From an uncultured Ruminococcus sp. (GTDB lineage Bacteria; Bacillota; Clostridia; Oscillospirales; Acutalibacteraceae), in NCBI GenBank assembly GCA_945632055.1, contig CALZCU010000032.1, forward strand, positions 1 to 7,800: a stretch of 7,800 nt of DNA, given 5' to 3'. This document shows positions 1-5,461 of the stretch, piece after piece. Under the pieces are notes generated by a model that did no database searches, was not told the DNA's origin, and worked only from the letters and a program-made list of their open reading frames with translations. Numbering within the stretch: position 1 is the stretch's first letter; each line of letters opens with the position of its first letter. Made by a program: the position numbers and the translations under genes.

Positions 1-1
1 G

Positions 2-1576
2 ATAAATGGATATATAGTTACCAGTTTAGGCGAGTATGCGTTCGAAGGTTGCGAAACAGTCCAAAGTGTTTTAATTTCAAACGGCATTAGAAATATAGGA
101 AGACATACATTTAGATTTTGTTCTAATATAAATTCGATTTATATACCCCAAACTGTAATTGATATTGCAGTAGAAGGATTTTATGGTTGTGATAAATTAA
201 AAAATGTGTTCGTTGATGAAAACAATGAAAATTATTGTTCTGAAAATGGTGTTTTATATAATAAAGACAAGACACAACTAATATTATATCCAAACAATAA
301 AAGTGAGGTGACATTTGCTATTCCAGGCAGCGTTGAATCTATCGTTCAAATTAGTAATGAAAACTACTTAAAGGAAATTTATATTACTTCACCAAATACA
401 AAAATTGATAATATCGATTGCAGATCTCTTGAAAAAATATATGTAGACGAAGATAATCCTAACTATTGTAGTGCGGACGGTATTTTATACCTAAAGAATA
501 TGACGGAAATAGTTTGTTTCCCAAAATCAAGTTCTGTTATAGACTATGTTATTCCCGATACAGTTACAAAAGTAAAAAGTTACTTTTTTAATGATTGTAA
601 AACTTTAAAAACTATTACTTTATCAAAAAATATCTTAGATTTTGGTGAATACACTTTTACTATATATGGTGATAATATTGAAAACATTTATGTGGCTGAA
701 GAAAACCCAAATTATAAGAGTGTGGATGGAATTTTATATAAAAAATCAGATAATTCAATGGTAGCTTATCCATCTGCAAGTAAAAACAAAACATTTGAAA
801 TTCCTGAAGGTACTGAACGAATAATTAGTACATTGTTTTTAAGAGATTGTAAATATCTTGAAAATGTTGTTATTCCATCAAGTTTGATTGCGTATGATAC
901 TCGCGGATTATGTTATTGTCCTAATTTAAAAAATATATATGTTAATGAAGACAATCCTGCTTTCTGTGATATTGACGGTGTGTTATTTAGCAAAGATAAA
1001 AAGAAGTTACTATTCTATCCTCAAGGAAGAACCAATTCAACATACATAATTCCTGAAAGCACTGAATCAATTATTGATGCCTTTCATAGTTGCAAAAGTT
1101 TGACGAACATTGAATTACCCTACAATGTGACAGATGTTTCTATAAACTCGTTTATGGATTGCGACAATCTAAAAGACATAACATTTTCTAAAAATATTAA
1201 AGATATAGGAACATCATTTGGTTATCATATTGGTCATCCATCTTGGTCATGGGGGCCTGAAAGTCTTACTAAAATTAGCGGTGTGACAATCAAAGGTTAC
1301 AGCGGTACGGTTGCTGAAACTTATGCCAAAGATAACGGTTTTACTTTTATTTCACTCGGCAATGTTGAAAATGTTTTAGGAGATGTAAATGGAGATAGTG
1401 TTATAAGTGTACTTGATGCAACAGAAATTCAAAAACATTTAGCAAGTATTTCTGAATTAAATAATAATCAAATTGCTGTTGCAGATGTTAACAAAGATGG
1501 CGTAATAAGTATTGTTGACGCAACGGAAATTCAAAAATTTATCGCTGAACTTCCCTCTGTCATTAAGAAATCATAA
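2..1576 (+). CDS. Secreted BspA-like LRR_5 protein with C-terminal type I dockerin, 5' end outside window
   Basis: The frame is open from base 2, so the gene begins before the window. The GTG at 206 lies inside the protein. The 524 visible residues are BspA-type (LRR_5) leucine-rich repeats, for example SLGEYAFEGCETVQSVLI near the left edge. Between them are four copies of a spacer shaped like IYVDEDNPNYCSADGILY, followed by a short charged stretch, YP or FP, and an IP turn. A linker of the form GYSGTVAETYAKDNGF, usual at the end of such proteins, leads into a dockerin at about residues 458-518. The dockerin has two calcium-binding segments (GDVNGDS and ADVNKDG), each followed by DATEIQK. In this family dockerins dock the protein onto cohesin scaffoldins of a cellulosome or amylosome, outside the cell; LRR_5 domains are usually adhesive. 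The ligand is unknown. The signal peptide would lie outside the window. A hairpin terminator follows 10 bases after the stop. Confidence 0.9.
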   Translation: MNGYIVTSLGEYAFEGCETVQSVLISNGIRNIGRHTFRFCSNINSIYIPQTVIDIAVEGFYGCDKLKNVFVDENNENYCSENGVLYNKDKTQLILYPNNKSEVTFAIPGSVESIVQISNENYLKEIYITSPNTKIDNIDCRSLEKIYVDEDNPNYCSADGILYLKNMTEIVCFPKSSSVIDYVIPDTVTKVKSYFFNDCKTLKTITLSKNILDFGEYTFTIYGDNIENIYVAEENPNYKSVDGILYKKSDNSMVAYPSASKNKTFEIPEGTERIISTLFLRDCKYLENVVIPSSLIAYDTRGLCYCPNLKNIYVNEDNPAFCDIDGVLFSKDKKKLLFYPQGRTNSTYIIPESTESIIDAFHSCKSLTNIELPYNVTDVSINSFMDCDNLKDITFSKNIKDIGTSFGYHIGHPSWSWGPESLTKISGVTIKGYSGTVAETYAKDNGFTFISLGNVENVLGDVNGDSVISVLDATEIQKHLASISELNNNQIAVADVNKDGVISIVDATEIQKFIAELPSVIKKS

Positions 1577-1585
1577 TACAACAAA

Positions 1586-1622
1586 AGCCTGAGTATTATA
1601 AAATGGTACTCAGGCTAATTTT
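1586..1622 (+). terminator. Intrinsic terminator after the LRR-dockerin gene
   Basis: A perfect 10-bp stem, AGCCTGAGTA (1586-1595) against TACTCAGGCT (1607-1616), has an 11-nt loop and is followed by AATTTTTT. Its stem is identical to that of the terminator at 2142. Confidence 0.88.
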
Positions 1623-1626
1623 TTAA

Positions 1627-1669
1627 CAATAATTATTGACAATTTCCACCCTATTATTTACAATAATAG
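1627..1669 (+). promoter_or_regulatory. Promoter of the 141-residue gene with inverted repeats over -35 and -10
   Basis: TTGACA (1636-1641), a 17-nt spacer and TACAAT (1659-1664) make a near-consensus housekeeping promoter. The start point should lie near 1671, about 13 nt before the ribosome binding site. The -10 box sits inside a perfect inverted repeat, CTATTATT-TAC-AATAATAG (1651-1669). A second palindrome, CAATAATTATTG (1627-1638), overlaps the -35 box. The promoter call is firm. Operator function is an inference, and AT-rich sequence produces such palindromes by chance more often than balanced sequence does. Confidence 0.72.
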
Positions 1670-1699
1670 TAACATCAAATTATAAGGAGAGTTATTATC

Positions 1700-2125
1700 A
1701 TGGCAGTATGGGGAATTGGTGCTAAGTTTAATAATAGCGATACGGATTTAATGCCTGATTTTTTAAACAGAGAAATCGCTTATGTCGGTTATAATAGAGA
1801 AACAGCAAGCGACATTTTCCGAGTATTAGATTCGATTAAAAAAGGTGATTTAATTTACATTAAATCTACTTATAAAGATATTCTTTACATAAAAGCAATA
1901 GGTATAGTCAAGAATGATAATATAGAAGCATTTTCAGCATTTGAAAACCCTAATGATAATGTTTATGGTATGAAAGTGAAGTGGCTCATTGAACTCTCCA
2001 AATGTGAAAAATTTCCTTTCTGCAAAGATTATCATTATAATGTGTTTAAAAACACAGTCTATGAAGAGCTTAATGATGATGTTTTAGATTTTATTACAAC
2101 ACAAATTGCAAATAAATTTGAATAG
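1700..2125 (+). CDS. Small PUA/EVE-like domain protein, function unknown
   Basis: This 141-residue soluble protein has no signal peptide and no membrane segment. It starts at ATG 1700 behind AAGGAGA (1684-1690). The N-terminus MAVWGIGAKF, then GDLIYIKS (49-56) and LYIKAIGIV (62-70), then VKWL (93-96), fit the beta-strand pattern of small PUA-like/EVE-type barrels, in which a WGIG-like start and a GD.I.IK strand are typical. Such domains bind modified bases or RNA, alone or fused to nucleases and AAA+ ATPases in defence loci. That assignment rests on remembered pattern rather than a search. Nothing in the sequence shows a catalytic site. The gene stands alone, with its own promoter, a possible operator, and terminators on both sides that share the same stem sequence. 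Codon use is AT-rich like the gene before it and unlike everything after 2430. Confidence 0.75.
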   Translation: MAVWGIGAKFNNSDTDLMPDFLNREIAYVGYNRETASDIFRVLDSIKKGDLIYIKSTYKDILYIKAIGIVKNDNIEAFSAFENPNDNVYGMKVKWLIELSKCEKFPFCKDYHYNVFKNTVYEELNDDVLDFITTQIANKFE

Positions 2126-2141
2126 AAAACCATATAAGCAT

Positions 2142-2178
2142 AGCCTGAGTATTTTGTCTTTGATACTCAGGCTGTTTT
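2142..2178 (+). terminator. Intrinsic terminator after the 141-residue gene, stem identical to that at 1586
   Basis: The stem is AGCCTGAGTAT (2142-2152) against ATACTCAGGCT (2163-2173), 11 bp with a 10-nt loop, followed by GTTTTC. The first ten stem bases match the terminator at 1586 exactly, while the loops and flanks differ. The T-tract is short. Confidence 0.78.
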
Positions 2179-2285
2179 CATAAAATGTTAAAGGTTAAAT
2201 TAAGTACAAAATCATCAAAAGTCAGGTCATCGGAGGGAAATTCGGGGGAAATCTATGAAATCAACAAGTTTTATGGCAAAAAGAA

Positions 2286-2316
2286 AAACGGCGAAAACAT
2301 AGTGTTTAAGCCGTTT
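2286..2316 (-). terminator. Terminator of the initiator tRNA gene
   Basis: Read on the minus strand, AAACGGC pairs with GCCGTTT (2310-2316 with 2286-2292). An inner AAAC/GTTT stem extends it, and it is followed by TTCTTTTTG. It lies just six bases past the encoded CCA of the tRNA. Confidence 0.82.
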
Positions 2317-2321
2317 CTTGT

Positions 2322-2398
<77 letters not shown>

Positions 2399-2432
2399 AT
2401 ATATTCAGCTCGCTGTTTTTCACAGCTTTATT

Positions 2433-2461
2433 ATTCTACCACTATATATACATTTTGTCAA
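2433..2461 (-). promoter_or_regulatory. Promoter of tRNA-fMet
   Basis: On the minus strand, TTGACA (2456-2461) is followed by a 17-nt spacer and TAGAAT (2433-2438). This is a strong housekeeping promoter, as expected for a tRNA gene, with a short leader before the mature 5' end at 2398. Confidence 0.88.
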
Positions 2462-2506
2462 GCATTATTTTTGATTAATCAATAATTTTACTTGATTTAC
2501 TTAATT

Positions 2507-2564
2507 ATACGCATCTGAGCCTGAAATATGCGTATTTCAGCGCCGTAATTGCTCCACTCGGCGC
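2507..2564. promoter_or_regulatory. Overlapping inverted repeats upstream of the LytTR operon
   Basis: Two inverted repeats share bases and exclude each other as hairpins. One is ATACGCAT (2507-2514) with ATGCGTAT (2528-2535). The other is CTGAAATA (2521-2528) with TATTTCAG (2533-2540). A third, GCGCCG (2540-2545) with CGGCGC (2559-2564), follows directly. They sit about 8 to 65 bases upstream of the -35 box at 2572, where an activator could bind. The repeats are seen; a regulatory role is inferred. LytTR proteins usually bind spaced direct repeats, so the fit is imperfect. Confidence 0.45.
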
Positions 2565-2571
2565 AAAACTG

Positions 2572-2600
2572 ATGACAAATCTATCCATCAATAGTATAAT
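2572..2600 (+). promoter_or_regulatory. Promoter of the LytTR-DUF3021 operon
   Basis: ATGACA (2572-2577), a 17-nt spacer and a perfect TATAAT (2595-2600) place the start point near 2607, seven bases before the AAAGGAGG site at 2614. The ATG that could be read as an early start of the regulator gene is the -35 box itself, so translation cannot begin there from this promoter. Confidence 0.8.
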
Positions 2601-2628
2601 CATACCGTACCCGAAAGGAGGGGTTGGA

Positions 2629-3063
2629 TTGAAGGTTGAGCTTAAAATATCGGGCGATATTTCAGAGCCTTATGCAGTTATCTACGCAGACTCGCTGACC
2701 GACGAGGTCGCCGATGCGGTAATGCACCTTGAAAACTCCGGAAAAATTATCACCGGTGAGGACAACGGCAGGATTGTCGTTCTTCAGACAAACGAAATTT
2801 ATATGGTCAGGATTGAAGATGAGCGAAGTGTGATTTACTGCAGAGAGAAAAAATACTTTTCCGCAAAAAGGCTTTATCAGCTCGAGGAACAGCTTGGCAA
2901 GGGCTTTATGAAAATTTCAAAATCTGCTGTCGTGAACCTCAGCCACATAAAGTGCGTTGAGCCTTCATTTAAAGGTATGATGAGCCTTGTAATGAAGAAC
3001 GGCTGTAAGGAATGGATTTCAAGAAAGTATCTGCCTGATTTTAAAAAGTATTTAGGTATTTAA
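2629..3063 (+). CDS. LytTR-family DNA-binding transcriptional regulator
   Basis: I place the start at TTG 2629, seven bases after GGAGG (2617-2621), giving 144 residues. The in-frame ATG at 2572 lies in the promoter. Residues 1-40 form a short N-terminal part without a receiver domain. Residues from about 45 to 144 are a LytTR domain: EIYMVRIEDERSVIYC, then GFMKISKSAVVNLSHI (92-107), the signature of this family, and SRKYLPDFKKYL (131-142) at the end. The domain binds DNA through beta strands. Stand-alone LytTR proteins paired with a DUF3021 membrane protein form a common Firmicutes cassette, recalling LytTR systems such as HdrRM and BrsRM of streptococci, in which the membrane partner restrains the regulator. 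The next gene's ribosome binding site overlaps this stop codon, so the two are co-translated. Autoregulation is likely but not shown. Confidence 0.93.
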   Translation: MKVELKISGDISEPYAVIYADSLTDEVADAVMHLENSGKIITGEDNGRIVVLQTNEIYMVRIEDERSVIYCREKKYFSAKRLYQLEEQLGKGFMKISKSAVVNLSHIKCVEPSFKGMMSLVMKNGCKEWISRKYLPDFKKYLGI

Positions 3064-3073
3064 GGAGGATATT

Positions 3074-3517
3074 ATGAGAAAAATTATTTCATCTGTTGCA
3101 ATCGGTATAAGCTGGGGCTTCACAATTCTTGTGTTGATTATGGCGGTCGGAGTGAGCGTGAATCCCGATTTTCTCGCCAATATTGAGCCGCATACCTTTG
3201 TTGCCAAGTATGTTGTTTGCTCGGCAATAACAGGACTTGGATTTTCCGTTCCGTCGCTGATTTATGAAAACGAAAAGCTTTCAAGAGGCTTGCAGGTGCT
3301 TTTTCACCTCGGAATCGGATTTATCGTATATATTCCGACTGCATTCTATGCTGGCTGGATTCCCACAGAATTCGGCTTTGTTGCAGTAGCTGTATCACTG
3401 CTGATTTCTGTTGTGTTTGCACTGCTTGTATGGTTCTGCTTCAGTCTGTATTTCAAAAAGCAGGCAAAAATAATGAATGAAAAAATTGTTGAAAAGCAGA
3501 ACAGTAAGGTTATCTGA
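3074..3517 (+). CDS. DUF3021 four-helix membrane protein, partner of the LytTR regulator
   Basis: This 147-residue protein starts at ATG 3074. Its AAGGAGG site (3062-3068) overlaps the stop codon of the LytTR gene, indicating tight co-expression. Four hydrophobic segments are visible at about residues 9-27, 44-63, 73-92 and 103-126, with a basic cytoplasmic-looking tail (KKQAKIMNEKIVEKQ). The loop SLIYENEKLSRGLQVLFH (61-78) between helices 2 and 3 is typical of DUF3021. In this cassette the membrane protein is thought to hold the LytTR regulator inactive until a signal, such as membrane stress or cell density, releases it. That is knowledge from related systems, and no signal is known for this one. 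A long hairpin ends the transcript. Confidence 0.9.
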   Translation: MRKIISSVAIGISWGFTILVLIMAVGVSVNPDFLANIEPHTFVAKYVVCSAITGLGFSVPSLIYENEKLSRGLQVLFHLGIGFIVYIPTAFYAGWIPTEFGFVAVAVSLLISVVFALLVWFCFSLYFKKQAKIMNEKIVEKQNSKVI

Positions 3518-3521
3518 ATTA

Positions 3522-3572
3522 TTAAGGCACTGCCGCACAATTGTTTTGTGAGGTAGTGCCTTAAGCCTTTTT
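3522..3572. terminator. Bidirectional terminator hairpin between convergent genes
   Basis: TTAAGGCACTGCC (3522-3534) pairs with GGTAGTGCCTTAA (3552-3564), with one G-U pair. After one mismatch, CACAA pairs with TTGTG, giving an 18-bp stem with a TTGTT loop. On the plus strand it is followed by GCCTTTTTC, a usable T-tract for the DUF3021 transcript. On the minus strand no good T-tract follows. The stop codon of the YoaK-family gene (3561-3563) lies in the stem. Confidence 0.8.
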
Positions 3573-4253
3573 CAGCCTAAATCTGATTGCAATTCGCCTT
3601 CTAAGCCTTGCGCTGTTGAGCAGGAAATATGCTCCGAATGAGAGTGCAATCGGAAGTGCGCAGAACCACACGCTGTTTACGCCGAGGAAAATGCTTGCAA
3701 CACAGGCGAGTGCGGCTCCCGAATGAAAGCTCAGAAGCGTGAGCCAGAAGAATTTTGCCTTTCTGCCTTGCTCGCTGTCCTTGTCGATAATATATCTCGT
3801 CAGCGACATAACAGCCTCACGAACATTGTTTGACGAAAAAATTGTTGAGCTTGCGTAGCCGCCTGCTGTTTTGAACGAGTTCCACTGAATCGGCGTCACA
3901 AAAAGTATCGGCAGCACTGCAACATAGTCGTTGGAAATGTTCGGGAAAAGTCCGATCAGCAAAACGGCACAGCTTGTCATTGCAAGGCTTATCAGCCGTA
4001 CATCTCGTCTGATAAATTTTTCAGCGATTACGAAGAACACATTTCCTGCGGCAAATGCGAGGAACGAGAGTATCAGAAAAATCAGTCCCGAAAAATCCGC
4101 ACTGAAAAGCTTGCCGACCAGATGTATTAAATTTGCAGTCTGTGCATTGCCGAAAATGTCACAGTGATTGTAAATTGCATAGCCGCCCAGAAATCCGCCG
4201 ATTGCACTGACGGCATAGTGAAGCAGCATTTCTCTTGAAGATTTTTTATCCAT
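3561..4253 (-). CDS. YoaK/DUF1275-family integral membrane protein
   Basis: This 230-residue protein has about six hydrophobic segments (roughly 12-30, 53-77, 87-104, 110-124, 169-190 and 194-213). Family marks are GGFLGGYAIYNH with GNAQTANLIHL (35-45) after the first helix, and SSTIFSSNNVREAVMSL (135-151) in the middle, matching the G..GGY, GN..T.NL and TGN-like motifs of DUF1275. The biochemical role of the family is not settled, and transport has been suggested. The C-terminus is strongly basic (RLRRRIAIRFRLKK), as expected for a cytoplasmic end. The start ATG at 4253 has only a weak site (AAGGGA, eight bases upstream), but a good promoter lies just before it. The gene is convergent with the LytTR operon and separated from the next minus-strand gene by a terminator, so it is probably transcribed alone. 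Confidence 0.9.
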   Translation of the reverse strand: MDKKSSREMLLHYAVSAIGGFLGGYAIYNHCDIFGNAQTANLIHLVGKLFSADFSGLIFLILSFLAFAAGNVFFVIAEKFIRRDVRLISLAMTSCAVLLIGLFPNISNDYVAVLPILFVTPIQWNSFKTAGGYASSTIFSSNNVREAVMSLTRYIIDKDSEQGRKAKFFWLTLLSFHSGAALACVASIFLGVNSVWFCALPIALSFGAYFLLNSARLRRRIAIRFRLKKA

Positions 4254-4290
4254 CAGATTATTCCCTTATCTTATACTAAATCTGATTATA

Positions 4291-4318
4291 ATTATAGCAC
4301 TTTGAGCGGTGCAATCAA
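4291..4318 (-). promoter_or_regulatory. Promoter of the YoaK-family gene
   Basis: On the minus strand, TTGATT (4313-4318) is followed by a 16-nt spacer and a perfect TATAAT (4291-4296), giving a leader of about 30 nt before the ATG at 4253. Confidence 0.68.
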
Positions 4319-4345
4319 GTTTAAAACTGCAAGGATTTTTCATAA

Positions 4346-4384
4346 CAAAAAGCCCGAAATTGGCTAATTTGCAACTTCGGGCTT
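4346..4384 (-). terminator. Terminator after the acidic-tail membrane protein gene
   Basis: On the minus strand, AAGCCCGAA (4376-4384) pairs perfectly with TTCGGGCTT (4350-4358), followed by TTTG. The loop is 17 nt and may be shortened by a few inner pairs. Confidence 0.85.
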
Positions 4385-4418
4385 GTGTTTATTCATTTTT
4401 GCGGAAATCTGACGGGAA

Positions 4419-4979
4419 TTATGCTTCCTCAGGCTCAGATACCTCATACTCAAATTCGCTGTCGGTTTCCTCGATAATGTCTGAGCTTTCAGCTTCGTCA
4501 GAGCCTGACAGGTCAGCCTCAACGCCGCCCTCAAGCACACTGCTTTCAGCCGCAGGCTCTGCAATAATGCCTGAGCCTTCAACCTCAAAGCCGCTGAGGA
4601 AGGTGTAGGGAATACCGTAGCCGAGCGCAACGCAGGCAAGCACAACGATAACGGTAAGCTCCTTGCTCTGCTGAGTGAGAATGTCGTGAAGCGGCAATCC
4701 GGGTGCGATTGAAGCGATGATAATATACAGCGAGGGTACGACGAGAATTACAAGCGTTGCAATTGAGAAACGCTTGACAGCCTTTCCGTCACCGACTCTT
4801 GTTGCGTAGAACAGAAGAAGTCCGAAAACGACATAGAGTGTAATGGAAATTGCAGTGCCGACGCCGTTGTTGAGAGTGTTTGCAAACTGTGTAAAGAAGT
4901 GAGCGCATACTATGTATGCAATAATCAGAAATGCCGAGAAAAACAGATTGATAATTTCTCTTTTATCAGGTTTTTTCAA
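4419..4979 (-). CDS. Four-helix membrane protein with a long acidic C-terminal tail, unrecognised
   Basis: I do not recognise this 186-residue protein. It starts with TTG at 4979, eight bases after a clear GGAGG (4988-4992). Four hydrophobic segments lie at about residues 10-30, 42-60, 71-91 and 107-127, so both ends probably face the cytoplasm. From residue 131 to the end the chain has about 20 Asp or Glu, no Lys or Arg, and many Ser, Gly and Ala, so it is likely disordered. Such tails can bind cations or basic protein partners, but nothing here says which. A terminator follows 35 bases after the stop. Upstream lies the repeat-rich gap, and a possible extended -10 box (5012-5020) is the only promoter sign. 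Other hydrophobic-looking frames in this stretch are overlaps of this gene. Confidence 0.85.
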   Translation of the reverse strand: MKKPDKREIINLFFSAFLIIAYIVCAHFFTQFANTLNNGVGTAISITLYVVFGLLLFYATRVGDGKAVKRFSIATLVILVVPSLYIIIASIAPGLPLHDILTQQSKELTVIVVLACVALGYGIPYTFLSGFEVEGSGIIAEPAAESSVLEGGVEADLSGSDEAESSDIIEETDSEFEYEVSEPEEA

Positions 4980-5011
4980 TTTTATAACCTCCGAACAATA
5001 TTATTAAATTA

Positions 5012-5020
5012 ATTCTATCA
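5012..5020 (-). promoter_or_regulatory. Possible extended -10 box for the acidic-tail protein gene
   Basis: TGATAGAAT on the minus strand fits an extended -10 (TGn plus TAGAAT) about 20 bases upstream of the ribosome binding site. No convincing -35 is at the right distance. Confidence 0.35.
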
Positions 5021-5167
5021 TTGAAATGTGACAGTTTTGTGAAAAAACGAAAGACAATTATAAATAAACAATTAACGGTAGTTTTAATTTATAATAATGC
5101 GTGTTGTTTGGAAATGTTTATTCGTTGTGGTTAAGGTTATTTTTTGATGAAGTTTACCATAACACTT

Positions 5168-5198
5168 CGTAGGGACACGGCGTGCCGTGTCCGCAGTG
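5168..5198 (+). repeat. Palindromic dispersed element, copy 1
   Basis: A frame CGTAGGG (5168-5174) and CCGCAGTG (5191-5198) encloses a palindromic core. Including one frame base pair on each side, the perfect palindrome is GGACACGGC-GT-GCCGTGTCC (5173-5192). The core returns in inverted orientation at 5289-5308, and the frame returns with another core at 7706-7736. Confidence 0.75.
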
Positions 5199-5283
5199 AA
5201 CATCAAACATAAATTATTAATAATTGTTACAGTAACATTCAATCGTATGGATTTGTTTGTGCGTTAAGGTTGTCATTGTTGGT

Positions 5284-5313
5284 AACTCGGACACGGCACG
5301 CCGTGTCCCCACG
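5284..5313 (-). repeat. Palindromic dispersed element, copy 2, inverted
   Basis: The core at 5289-5308 is the exact reverse complement of the core at 5173-5192. Read on the minus strand, the frame is CGTGGGG and CCGAGT, diverged from copy 1. The two copies enclose about 85 bases of AT-rich sequence. Confidence 0.75.
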
Positions 5314-5325
5314 AATGTGTGCGTT

Positions 5326-5392
5326 CGGTCGGACAACTGAATTAACCGATATGTCAGAGCCGTCTACACGAATTACGAACCGAGGTACTCGG
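5326..5392 (+). repeat. 67-nt three-hairpin unit, copy 1
   Basis: This unit aligns without gaps to the units at 5394 and 5506. Hairpin A (unit positions 1-14) is CGGT...ACTG with one G-U pair. Hairpin B (31-45) is degenerate in this copy, keeping only two of five pairs. Hairpin C (55-67) is CCGAG-GTA-CTCGG. It is the most diverged copy. Confidence 0.72.
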
Positions 5393-5393
5393 T

Positions 5394-5460
5394 CGGTCGG
5401 GCAACCGTAATTAATCAATGCACCGAGCTATCTGCTCGAGTTGCGTGTCGAGGCACTCGA
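5394..5460 (+). repeat. 67-nt three-hairpin unit, copy 2
   Basis: Hairpin A is CGGT...ACCG with four Watson-Crick pairs. Hairpin B is CGAGC-TATCT-GCTCG (5424-5438). Hairpin C is TCGAG-GCA-CTCGA (5448-5460). A 19-base run, CACCGAGCTATCTGCTCGA (5421-5439), is identical to copy 3. It begins one base after copy 1 ends. Confidence 0.78.
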
Positions 5461-5461
5461 C

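Larger units (their letters stand above)
4993..5325. other. AT-rich intergenic stretch with palindromic elements and no gene
   Basis: No coding frame with a ribosome binding site is visible here. The stretch holds the two inverted palindromic elements listed separately, a 14-bp palindrome AATTATTAATAATT (5212-5225) and TGTTAC-A-GTAACA (5225-5237). The hairpin array follows at 5326. Confidence 0.6.

Noticed and set aside
206..1576. GTG at 206 as start of the LRR-dockerin gene.
   Set aside because: The frame is open to the left edge and encodes the same LRR_5 repeats before 206; there is no ribosome binding site.
2255..2302. Fifteen-codon frame (MKSTSFMAKRKTAKT) behind a purine-rich GGGGGAA.
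   Set aside because: It is too short to support, runs into the opposite-strand tRNA terminator, and shows no known small-protein pattern.
4309..4645. Ser-rich frames on both strands over the acidic tail of the membrane protein.
   Set aside because: They arise from the biased codons of the acidic tail and have no ribosome binding site; the TTG start with GGAGG at 4979 supports the other frame.
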